Shown: positions 31,377-37,533 of the stretch, in pieces
How the letters are laid out: each line of letters opens with the position of its first letter
Position numbering within the stretch: position 1 is the stretch's first letter
From: Candidatus Caccovicinus merdipullorum
GTDB taxonomy: Bacteria > Bacillota > Clostridia > Lachnospirales > Lachnospiraceae
DNA length: 37,533 nt
Reading direction: 5' to 3'
Assembly: GCA_018715905.1 (NCBI GenBank)
Contig: DVKS01000195.1
Location: 1 to 37,533 of the forward strand
Program-made: the position numbers and the translations under genes
The notes under the pieces: generated by a model
Told to the model about the DNA's origin: nothing
The model's input: only the letters and a program-made list of their open reading frames with translations
The model's database searches: none

Positions 31377-32190
31377 AGATGATAGGGAGCAGTTCCGGGA
31401 AACTACAATCATCAAATACCCTCGAACGCCCCATCTGGAGGGCTCCCGCCTGCAGCCGGGAGATGAGGATCTGTCCCAGATCCCTTTCCGCCAGATCGCC
31501 GGGCGGAATCTGGTGGTGGAAGAAAAATGCGACGGAGCCAATTCTGCCGTCTCCTTTTCCCCTTCCGGGCAGCTCCTTCTCCAGAGCCGGGGACATTACC
31601 TGACCGGAGGCTGGCGGGAACGGCATTACAATCTGATGAAACAGTGGGCCAGCGCTCACCGGGACGCGTTTTACCAGGTTTTAGGCAGCCGGTACGTGAT
31701 GTACGGGGAATGGATGTACGCGAAGCATTCGGTATTTTATGACGCTCTGCCCGGATATTTCCTGGAATTTGACATTCTGGACCGGGAGAGGGGCGTATTT
31801 TTGGATACGCCTTCCCGCAGAAAACTGACAGAGAAGCTGCCGGTAACTTCGGTGCCGGTGCTGGCTCAGGGAAGATTTACGAAAAAGGATGATCTGCTGT
31901 CCCTTTTGGGGCCTTCCCGGTTCATTACGCCAAAGAAAACGGAAAGGCTTCGCCAGGTGTGCGTCCAGAATGGCCTGGATCCGGAGCGTCAGATTAGAGA
32001 GACAGATCCCTCTGGCCGGATGGAAGGACTTTACCTTAAAGTTGAAGAAGAGGGAATCGTGACAGAACGGCTGAAATATGTGCGGGCATCTTTTGCCCAG
32101 CAGGTGGATGAATCCGGAACACACTGGCTGGACCGGCCTATTGTGCCGAACCTTTTAGCAGTTCCGGTGGAATCCTTATTTTTACCCTGA
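31351..32190 (+). CDS. ATP-dependent RNA ligase family protein
   Basis: This 279-aa protein has the covalent nucleotidyltransferase fold of RNA ligases. Motif I is VEEKCDGAN with the lysine nucleophile at residue 59, motif III MYGEWMYAKHS (118-128), motif IV EGLYLKVE (225-232) and motif V ERLKYVR (239-245). An upstream KYPRTPHLEGSRL element is common to small bacterial RNA ligases. It should seal 3'-OH and 5'-phosphate ends after AMP transfer. The next gene is an HD-Pnk-type healing enzyme that produces exactly those ends, so the two form a repair pathway. The VWA gene overlaps its start. Two close ATGs (31351, 31357) are possible starts. Confidence 0.88.
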   Translation: MRMGKREDRDDREQFRETTIIKYPRTPHLEGSRLQPGDEDLSQIPFRQIAGRNLVVEEKCDGANSAVSFSPSGQLLLQSRGHYLTGGWRERHYNLMKQWASAHRDAFYQVLGSRYVMYGEWMYAKHSVFYDALPGYFLEFDILDRERGVFLDTPSRRKLTEKLPVTSVPVLAQGRFTKKDDLLSLLGPSRFITPKKTERLRQVCVQNGLDPERQIRETDPSGRMEGLYLKVEEEGIVTERLKYVRASFAQQVDESGTHWLDRPIVPNLLAVPVESLFLP

Positions 32191-32358
32191 AAGTCCGCCG
32201 CCGCATGAAGGTTTAGCCTAATGGTCTGCCGCCGAATAGGCGGCGTTAATTCAGGGATGCCAAATGCGCCGCCAAGACTTTTATGGGATGGCTGGTGCGT
32301 CGGCTGCCGGCGCATGCAGGTTTACCCTGAAAGTCCGCCGCCGGCACATGAAGGTTTA
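32184..32358. repeat. REP-like repeat, copy 2, flanked by partial modules
   Basis: A full copy (32217-32324) matches 22226-22328, including the hairpins GCCGCC-GAATA-GGCGGC and TGCGCCG...CGGCGCA. It is flanked on both sides by a shorter direct repeat, TACCCTGAAAGTCCGCCGCCG..CATGAAGGTTTA (32184-32215 and 32323-32358). The whole gap between the RNA ligase and HD-Pnk genes is made of this material. The track start of the next gene (32221) is translated repeat and is not used. Confidence 0.8.
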
Positions 32359-32373
32359 GGAGGAAATGAAGAA

Positions 32374-33543
32374 ATGGATACGTGGAAAATGGTGAAAGCA
32401 GCTATGCCGGGGCCGCCCTGCTGGGAGACGGACTGGGAAATCCTTTCTTCCTGCGGGCTGACTGGATTCTTCGGGGAAATGGAAGGAACCATGCAGAATC
32501 CCCGCTGGCATGGAGAAAAGGATGTGATGACCCATACCCGCATGGTCTGCGATGCTCTGGCCGGTCTGGAGGAGTTTCGTTCCCTTTCGGAGAAGGTCAG
32601 GCATGAGGTATTTCTGGCAGCCCTTCTTCATGATATTGGAAAGATCCCCTGCACCCGGCTGGAGGATGGGCAGTGGACTTCGCCTAATCATGGGCGGGTT
32701 GGTTCCAGGATGGTCAGAGAATTTCTCTGGCGGGAATGGGAGATGGCAGGGGAAGCGGATCTTCAGGCCCTTCGCGAGTGCGTCTGCCTGCTGATCCGGT
32801 TCCATATGGTTCCCGGCCATATTCTGAGACGGAAGGACGGGGAAAGAACATTGATCCAGATCAGCGCCTGGGGGGAGGCGGCGCCGGACTTTTCCCTTAA
32901 GCTTCTCCATCTTCTGGCGGAGGCGGACCTCCGGGGAAGAATCTGCGAGGATACCGAGGAAAAGCTCCTTGAGGTGGAGCTTAGCCGTCAGATGGCCCGG
33001 GACGCAGGATGCTTTGAACAGCCGGCCTTATTTCCTTCAGAGGCGGCCAGGCGGGATTTCTTTCGAGGAAGGACGGACTGGCCGGGCCAGGAGCTTTATG
33101 ACGATGCCTGGGGAGAGGTGGTGGTTCTCTGCGGACTTCCCGGAACAGGGAAGGATACCTGGATTAGCCGGAATCTGCCGGGGCTTCCTTGCATTTCCCT
33201 GGACGAGATCCGAAAGAAGCAGAAGATTTCGCCAACGAATTCACAGGGACAGGTAATCGGGGAGGCAAGAAAGCTGGCCAGAGAATACCTCAGGAAGAAG
33301 CAGCCTTTCGTGTGGAATGCCACCAGCTTAAATTCCATGACCAGGGATCGGATCATCAGCCTGGCGGAACAGTATCATGGGGCGGTGAGGTTAGTGTATC
33401 TGGAGACAGGCTGGGATACGGGACTGGCCAGAAACCGGCAGAGAAAAGAAGAAGTGCCGGAGGCGGTGATCGGACAAATGCTTTCCCGGCTGGAACCGCC
33501 GGGGCCGGATGAGGCCAGGCGGGTGGAGTGGCATTGTGTGTAA
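32374..33543 (+). CDS. HD-Pnk-type RNA/DNA end-healing enzyme
   Basis: This 389-aa protein fuses an HD phosphohydrolase (about 45-190: VMTHTRMVCDAL, AALLHDIGKIPC, then IRFHMVPGH) to a P-loop kinase (about 248-385). The kinase has GLPGTGKDTW (254-263), SLDEIR with the likely general base (276-281), a WNATS segment, and a lid with NRQRKEEVPEAV. The same order is found in the characterised Runella HD-Pnk, in which HD removes 2',3'-cyclic or 3'-phosphate ends and Pnk phosphorylates 5'-OH ends. AGGAGG before the ATG at 32374 replaces the track start within the repeat. The RNA ligase upstream would complete the repair. Confidence 0.88.
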   Translation: MDTWKMVKAAMPGPPCWETDWEILSSCGLTGFFGEMEGTMQNPRWHGEKDVMTHTRMVCDALAGLEEFRSLSEKVRHEVFLAALLHDIGKIPCTRLEDGQWTSPNHGRVGSRMVREFLWREWEMAGEADLQALRECVCLLIRFHMVPGHILRRKDGERTLIQISAWGEAAPDFSLKLLHLLAEADLRGRICEDTEEKLLEVELSRQMARDAGCFEQPALFPSEAARRDFFRGRTDWPGQELYDDAWGEVVVLCGLPGTGKDTWISRNLPGLPCISLDEIRKKQKISPTNSQGQVIGEARKLAREYLRKKQPFVWNATSLNSMTRDRIISLAEQYHGAVRLVYLETGWDTGLARNRQRKEEVPEAVIGQMLSRLEPPGPDEARRVEWHCV

Positions 33544-33574
33544 GCAGATATGAGCGCAGGAAGGAGAACGAAAA

Positions 33575-34102
33575 ATGCGGCTTTTTGATTTGTTTTCAGA
33601 GAAAAGAAAAAGAGAGGAAAAAACGGAGAAGAAAGAAGGCAAGGGGATGGCTTCAGGAACCGGAAACAGAGAAGAAACGGGAAATCTTCCCCCAAGGCCA
33701 TTTTATTCTTTAGGGAAAGGCTGTTATCTGGCCTATGAGCAGAAGCCAAACGGCCTGGGCGGATACCGCGATGTGAATGTGCGGCTGTATGAGGGGGAAA
33801 GGCTGGTTCGCGCTCTCACCGATGAGAACGGGCAGTTCCTGGATTTTCCGGGGATAGAGCATGGTTCCTGGGAACAACATCTGACCCGCCCCTTCGAGCC
33901 GGTTACCCGCTTTGCTGTCAGCTACAACCGGTTTAAGGAGGATGGTCTGGCGGAGCTTGTCTGGATGGTTCAGCCGGACGGACGCTACTGGGAGGACGAA
34001 GATGGGTTCGGAGGAGAAAACGATGTGGAGGTGGAATTATACGCGAAATTCGATGAGAACGGCCAGTTCGTGACTCCCTTCCGGAGCAGGGACAAAGGAT
34101 GA
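33575..34102 (+). CDS. hypothetical protein (175 aa)
   Basis: A charged Lys/Glu-rich N-terminus (SEKRKREEKTEKKEGKG) leads to a beta-rich domain (GKGCYLAYEQKPNGLGGYRDVNVRLYEGERLV, FAVSYNRFKEDGLAELVWMVQPDGRYWEDEDGFGGENDVEVELYAKF). Asp/Gly-rich loops near 150 could bind a metal or simply be turns. I do not recognise a family. AAGGAG lies before the ATG, and it follows the HD-Pnk gene by 31 bases as part of the same transcript. Confidence 0.68.
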   Translation: MRLFDLFSEKRKREEKTEKKEGKGMASGTGNREETGNLPPRPFYSLGKGCYLAYEQKPNGLGGYRDVNVRLYEGERLVRALTDENGQFLDFPGIEHGSWEQHLTRPFEPVTRFAVSYNRFKEDGLAELVWMVQPDGRYWEDEDGFGGENDVEVELYAKFDENGQFVTPFRSRDKG

Positions 34103-34106
34103 TGCC

Positions 34107-34514
34107 ATGAAAAAAAGGATGAGACGGCTTTTCCTTCAGGCCATGGAAGGGGACAGCAGGGCCTTTTGTAAGCTGGGAATCCTCTTCATCCGGGGAAAAG
34201 CAGGGCAGAGAGATGTAAAACTGGGGAGACTTTTTCTGCGAAAAGCCGTTGAACTGGGAAATGAGGAGGCGTATTTTTTGTATCATCGGCTTTTTTCCCG
34301 GAAAAAGAAGGTAATTGATGACCTTTCTTATGAGGAAATGTTCAGGGAGTATCAGACTGCAAAAACATGGAAGAAGAGACGGAGGCTGTTAAAATACCTT
34401 CGTCTGGGAACAAAAGCGCAAAAGAGGAACAGAATATTAAAAGCGCTGCGGAACGGAGTAAGATATCCGGAACCGTCAGAATCCCCCTCTTTTGGCAAGA
34501 AGGACGGTTTATAA
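34107..34514 (+). CDS. Sel1-like repeat protein (135 aa)
   Basis: This short, very basic protein has one or two Sel1/TPR-like helical repeats: AMEGDSRAFCKLGILFIRGKAGQRDVKLGRLFLRKAVELGNEEAYFLYHRLF. Such repeats bind other proteins. The C-terminal 60 residues are rich in Arg and Lys (KTWKKRRRLLKYLRLGTKAQKRNRILKALRNGVRY) and could contact RNA. It lies four bases after the preceding gene and is the last gene before a terminator. It may be an adaptor of the RNA repair group; this rests on position and charge only. Confidence 0.68.
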   Translation: MKKRMRRLFLQAMEGDSRAFCKLGILFIRGKAGQRDVKLGRLFLRKAVELGNEEAYFLYHRLFSRKKKVIDDLSYEEMFREYQTAKTWKKRRRLLKYLRLGTKAQKRNRILKALRNGVRYPEPSESPSFGKKDGL

Positions 34515-34519
34515 AAAAG

Positions 34520-34555
34520 TCCGGCGTTAAATCTGAAAACAGAGAAAACGCCGGA
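34520..34555. terminator. bidirectional terminator between the repair operon and thiT
   Basis: TCCGGCGTT / AACGCCGGA arms lie 18 bases apart. The plus strand continues TTTGCTGTTT; the minus strand continues CTTTTTTATAAA, a strong T tract for the thiT transcript. Confidence 0.85.
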
Positions 34556-34603
34556 TTTGCTGTTTCTGTACAGCGGTCCAAATGGTTTTGTCTTTTGCGG
34601 CAG

Positions 34604-35263
34604 CTAGGAGACTGCCAGCCGTTTTACCTGTGTCAGTGCCTTTGAAACAGGAGGCAGGGAAATGACGATGACGGTCAGCACGCCTTCCGCCAGGATGTAG
34701 GAATAGTTGTAAATAATTGGATAAAACGTTGCCAGGGACTGCGGAAAGTTTTCCGGCATATAGTCCATCCAGTACAGATAACCGCCAAGGGAATGAAATG
34801 CGCCGCGGATAAGAATTCCCAGAAGATAGCCTTTTATCAGCCCATTTTTTGATTTGTAAAACAAGCCTGCCAGTCCAAGGCCGGCGAATGCCAGCACATA
34901 GTCACAGCATACCTGGAAAAAGGACAGCACATAAGGTTCCTGGAGAAACTGCAGGATACCGTAGGCCAGGCCGGTCATCAGGCCGGGTAAGGGACCGTAC
35001 CAGTATCCGATCAGGCAGATGAACAGCATACTGAACAACGTTACGGAACCACCGTAGGGAAAGGCAAAAATCTTCATATAAGAAGTAAGAAAGGACAGCG
35101 CCATGGCTGCTGCGCAGAAAACCAGCTGCTTTGTGGAAAGTTTTCGGGAATGGCTGCTTGCAGAGTGCCAGAAAGAGGCGGTACCCAGAAAAAGTATGAC
35201 AGCTGCCGCACACAGACCATACCCGAAAACGGTCAGTCCGCCTTCTGATGTAACGATTGACAT
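34604..35263 (-). CDS. thiT: thiamine ECF transporter S component ThiT
   Basis: This 219-aa membrane protein has about six hydrophobic helices. It shows the ThiT pattern GGSVTLFSMLFICLIGYWYGPLPGLMTGLAYGILQFLQEPYVLSFFQVCCDYVLAF, in which the GG-VTL-SM helix and the Q-DY segment form the thiamine site. It captures thiamine and works with shared ECF ATPases encoded elsewhere. AGGAGG lies before the ATG and a strong promoter 45 bases upstream. The leader is too short to hold a TPP riboswitch, unusual for thiT genes, so control may be by another means. It is unlinked in function to the repair cluster across the terminator. Confidence 0.9.
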   Translation of the reverse strand: MSIVTSEGGLTVFGYGLCAAAVILFLGTASFWHSASSHSRKLSTKQLVFCAAAMALSFLTSYMKIFAFPYGGSVTLFSMLFICLIGYWYGPLPGLMTGLAYGILQFLQEPYVLSFFQVCCDYVLAFAGLGLAGLFYKSKNGLIKGYLLGILIRGAFHSLGGYLYWMDYMPENFPQSLATFYPIIYNYSYILAEGVLTVIVISLPPVSKALTQVKRLAVS

Positions 35264-35309
35264 AATAATTCCTCCTTTATTTCACTGCATTTTCCAGTGG
35301 AGCGCTGTG

Positions 35310-35338
35310 AGTATAGCGCCGGCCGGAGTGATTGTCAA
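35310..35338 (-). promoter_or_regulatory. promoter of thiT
   Basis: TTGACA (35333-35338) and TATACT (35310-35315) on the minus strand are 17 bases apart, close to perfect consensus, about 45 bases before the start codon. Confidence 0.88.
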
Positions 35339-35411
35339 TAAAAAAGTGTGTCCGCACCGGATTTTCAGCAGGAGAACGAAAAAAGAAGAAATCATGCGTA
35401 TACCTTTTTAT

Positions 35412-35757
35412 TTATAAGATAGGCTCAATAACTGCACGGAAATATCGGTCTAATTCCTCAGGCGTTTGCTTCATTCGGCCTCTGATCCGCAGAGCACCAT
35501 TTCTACAAAGCTGCCGGAAATATGGTTGACTAAAAAATCCTGCGGAATATCCGAGTTGTTTTTCCTGTTTTGATTGACAAACTGATTTTGTATCAGTTCG
35601 TTTAAGCTATCCTTGAAATACCGCAAGAATAGTTCGCTGCTTTCACAGGAAAGCAATTCAAGTATATTATTTTCATCATTCGGCGCATTTCTGTCGGAAT
35701 ATAATCCGTGAGTATGGGTGCAATCCAATGCGCTGCTTTATGACAGAAAATTCGAGT
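35412..35757 (-). pseudogene. decayed C-terminal fragment of a TetR-family regulator
   Basis: Three minus-strand frames join into one TetR C-terminal domain. The first is IFCHKAAHWIAPILTDYIPTE (from about 35757). The track ORF continues with NNILELLSCESSELFLRYFKDSLNELIQ...ISGSFVEMV. The last frame is RGRMKQTPEELDRYFRAVIEPIL, ending at a stop at 35412. Two frameshifts and the absence of an N-terminal HTH domain make it a remnant. It overlaps the 3' end of the MFS gene, so an old regulator gene was truncated when the present MFS cassette arrived or degraded. I base the family call on the C-terminal pattern, without a search. Confidence 0.7.
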
Positions 35758-37039
35758 GACTGTCAGCAGCCTGTTTCACGGTCTGCGGGCAGTTCCTTGT
35801 AAATTGCCCAATCTCTAATCTGCCGAATATCTTTTTGGAATAAAGAGAAATCAAAAACGCAGCTGCCGCGGCCACAAGTAAAACTCCCCATGTATGTGCA
35901 GCAAAAATGTCGAACAAAACACCGTAAATCGCCTGACCAACCGGTTGTCCGCACATAGCAATAGAAATCAGTGCCGCCATGATTTTGCCGACTAATTGAG
36001 GCGGGGTCTGTGTCTGGACTAATGTGTAAATCTGAACCATAAAGAGTGCAGAGGCACCCATAGCGGTAAAACTCATGAAAGTAATTACCCAATACGATAC
36101 AACAGGGGGCATATTCAGGAAAAGGGAAATTCCCATAACCGCTACGGCAGCCGAACAAACCAGAAGCAGCACATACGAATTTTGGATTTTCAGCTTTTCC
36201 GATACGATGGCGGTTAAAATCCCGCCGCACAGACCGCCCAGCGCCAGTGCCCCCTGTGTGAAGCCGTACATGGTATCAGACATCCCCAGCACCTGTGTAA
36301 TCAAGATGGGGGTTCCCACAATCATCACCGCACTCAAAACCAAATTGAAGCTGGACACCAGAAAGACCACCGAAAAGAAAATGGGTTTTTCTGTCTTTAC
36401 AAACTGATAGCTTTCTTTCAAGTCCATTCCCACAACTCGAAATATGCCGGCTTCGCGCAGGCGTTTTTCATGTGGTATGCGGATAAAGATTTCCATGATG
36501 GCGGAAAAAGTAAAACAGGCCGCACTCAAAAGCAAAATCGGATAAATACCCCAAAGGGTGAACATCACGCCGCCGATCACCGGCCCCAAGAGGCCGGAAA
36601 GCGTGTTGACCTGATTGATTACTGCATTTCCGGCCATCAGTTTCTCTTTCGCTACCAGAAGCGGAACACTTGCCTGTACTGCCGGCTGGTACGTGCCGGA
36701 AATACCATAGAGCAGCATCAAGACAACAATAAAAAGCGGAACCGTTGGGATCTTCTCCAGCGAAAGGTAAAACAGCATGATAATGGCTGCCGTAGAGAAG
36801 TCCAGCCATACCATAATGTTACGCTTGTTCACACGGTCAGCCAATACGCCGCCGGCCATGGAAAGAATGACCATCGGAGCAAAGGAGCAGGCGGTCACAA
36901 CGCCAAACAACGTAGATGAACCTGTTTCCCGCAACAGATACAGCGGCAGGGCAAATCGCAAGATAGCATTGCCGAAAAGAGAAATAATTTGGCCGATTAC
37001 GACGAGAGTAAAATCCCGACGGAAAAGTTTCGTCTGCAT
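35738..37039 (-). CDS. MFS efflux transporter (DHA3/macrolide-efflux-like)
   Basis: This 433-aa transporter has about twelve membrane helices. It opens with LFRRDFTLVVIGQIISLFGNAILRFALPLYLL, followed by GGVLADRVNKRNIMVWLDF, the MFS motif A region, and QASVPLLVAKEKLMAGNAVINQVNTLSGLLGPVIGG, typical of proton-driven drug exporters of the MefA-like group. The ATG at 37039 follows GGAGG by six bases; the track start is nine residues too long. Upstream lies a 25-bp palindrome and a TetR-type regulator in the same direction. The substrate cannot be told from sequence. The last residues overlap the TetR remnant, so the C-terminus may be altered. Confidence 0.9.
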   Translation of the reverse strand: MQTKLFRRDFTLVVIGQIISLFGNAILRFALPLYLLRETGSSTLFGVVTACSFAPMVILSMAGGVLADRVNKRNIMVWLDFSTAAIIMLFYLSLEKIPTVPLFIVVLMLLYGISGTYQPAVQASVPLLVAKEKLMAGNAVINQVNTLSGLLGPVIGGVMFTLWGIYPILLLSAACFTFSAIMEIFIRIPHEKRLREAGIFRVVGMDLKESYQFVKTEKPIFFSVVFLVSSFNLVLSAVMIVGTPILITQVLGMSDTMYGFTQGALALGGLCGGILTAIVSEKLKIQNSYVLLLVCSAAVAVMGISLFLNMPPVVSYWVITFMSFTAMGASALFMVQIYTLVQTQTPPQLVGKIMAALISIAMCGQPVGQAIYGVLFDIFAAHTWGVLLVAAAAAFLISLYSKKIFGRLEIGQFTRNCPQTVKQAADSHSNFLS

Positions 37040-37060
37040 AAAGCACCTCCATAATTTGTT

Positions 37061-37085
37061 TTTCAAACCGACCGCCGGTTTGAAA
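37061..37085. promoter_or_regulatory. palindromic operator upstream of the MFS gene
   Basis: TTTCAAACCG-ACCGC-CGGTTTGAAA has perfect 10-bp arms and lies about 20 bases upstream of the MFS start. Palindromes of the ACCGaCCGGT type are typical TetR operators, and a TetR gene is adjacent. Binding is inferred. Confidence 0.68.
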
Positions 37086-37091
37086 AAGTGT

Positions 37092-37128
37092 CTAAAATAA
37101 ACTGCTCATTGAGAGCAGCTCATTTTAG
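37092..37128 (-). terminator. hairpin after the tetR gene
   Basis: CTAAAAT...ATTTTAG outer arms and CTGCTC-TCAAT-GAGCAG inner arms lie between the tetR stop and the MFS operator. On the minus strand the stem is followed by TTTATTTTAG, so it could end the regulator's transcript and isolate MFS expression. Confidence 0.65.
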
Positions 37129-37132
37129 TGAG

Positions 37133-37533
37133 TCAGTCCGTGCGCTGAGACTTGCAGTAGCTGATATAACCGGCTATCATTTCGTCATCTAAAAGCTGAT
37201 TGATACCAGCACCCTGCAATAAGTCATTGAATGTTTTGCACCGATTGCGCATCCCCGCTTCATCCGTCATGCTAACCAACGGATTGAGCCATACGTTCGA
37301 CAAGACCATGATGGCCTCTGCCAGTTCACCGGGATTTGTTGCCTGAATGGAACCATCGTCAATTCCCTGCTGCAGGATCGGCAGGATAAATTTTGGAGCA
37401 ACAATCTGATAGAGCTGGGCAATCTGCATTGCCAAAAAGCGAGGATTATCCAATAAGCAGGGAGTAACTGTGAGCATCAAACTTTGATTAGAATTAAACA
37501 AAGCAGCCTTAAAGATTGCCCGCAGTTTTTCCA
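37133..37533 (-). CDS. TetR/AcrR-family regulator, C-terminal part (cut by window edge)
   Basis: The frame is open to the right edge (..EKLRAIFKAALFNSNQSLMLTVTPCLLDNPRFLAMQIAQLYQIVAPKFI), so the track start at 37501 is only an internal codon. The segment is the ligand-binding helical domain of a TetR-type repressor; the HTH part lies outside the window. It precedes the MFS gene in the same direction with an operator between, so it probably represses the pump and is released by a drug-like ligand. Confidence 0.72.
   Translation of the reverse strand, partial: EKLRAIFKAALFNSNQSLMLTVTPCLLDNPRFLAMQIAQLYQIVAPKFILPILQQGIDDGSIQATNPGELAEAIMVLSNVWLNPLVSMTDEAGMRNRCKTFNDLLQGAGINQLLDDEMIAGYISYCKSQRTD

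Noticed and set aside
32221-32373. N-terminal 51 residues of the HD-Pnk track ORF
   Set aside because: They are translated REP-like repeat; a strong ribosome site precedes the ATG at 32374 and domain homology begins after it.
35264-35411. Hidden gene or riboswitch between thiT and the TetR remnant
   Set aside because: Apart from the thiT promoter, nothing with a ribosome site, terminator or aptamer-like structure was visible.
1-37533. CRISPR array, IS element or transposase
   Set aside because: No regularly spaced direct repeats with unique spacers and no transposase motifs were found; the only short repeats are the iterons, the 11-bp pair and the REP-like family.

Overview
The window looks like a low-to-mid GC Clostridia chromosome, most likely a Lachnospiraceae-type gut anaerobe. 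This rests on strong AGGAGG ribosome sites, sigma-A type TTGACA-17-TATAAT promoters, a ThiT thiamine transporter, PadR/HAAS and TetR/MFS cassettes, and a gene style familiar from that group. Species cannot be fixed from the sequence alone. No CRISPR array, rRNA operon or transposase was seen.

Region 1 (1 to about 7,380) is the right end of a phage-like integrative element inserted beside a tRNA-Thr(GGT) gene. Reading from the tRNA leftward it carries a tyrosine integrase and a repressor pair facing each other across an operator region. An excisionase-like HTH protein follows, then a lambda-O-like replication initiator with an iteron array and AT-rich tract inside its coding sequence. A DnaB helicase, an ERCC4-fold nuclease, a sigma-70 family factor, small unknown proteins and a holin-like toxin locus with a probable antisense RNA complete it. 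The rest of the element lies off the left edge.

Region 2 (7,480 to 22,210) is a long plus-strand accessory cluster. It starts with an HTH-type protein, a membrane Ser/Thr kinase fused to a NACHT/STAND-like NTPase, and a lipoprotein, and ends that half at a bidirectional terminator. After a divergent XRE regulator, a seven-gene operon encodes a helical membrane protein, two unrecognised proteins, an Hsp70-like ATPase with a C-terminal glycine-rich hydrophobic segment, a Ycf46-like AAA+ ATPase, a membrane-anchored zincin and a small acidic-tailed protein. I do not recognise this combination as a named system; it is the best candidate for something undescribed.

Region 3 (22,210 to 23,690) is a lower-GC PadR/HAAS cassette with a frameshifted third gene, preceded by a REP-like repeat.

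Region 4 (23,800 to 34,560) is a second plus-strand cluster: a membrane protein, ADP-ribosylglycohydrolase, metallophosphoesterase, EcsC protein, ppGpp-hydrolase-like HD protein, methyltransferase, NMN-adenylyltransferase/NADAR fusion, VWA protein, RNA ligase, HD-Pnk-type RNA end-healing enzyme, and two small proteins. The theme is NAD/ADP-ribose chemistry, alarmone turnover and RNA end repair. Two of its promoters, and probably the kinase promoter in region 2, share a GGAAAAAACTT box at a fixed distance from the -10, suggesting one regulon.

Region 5 (34,560 to the end) is on the minus strand: thiT, a decayed TetR fragment, an MFS efflux pump with an upstream palindromic operator, and the C-terminal part of its TetR regulator, cut by the window edge.
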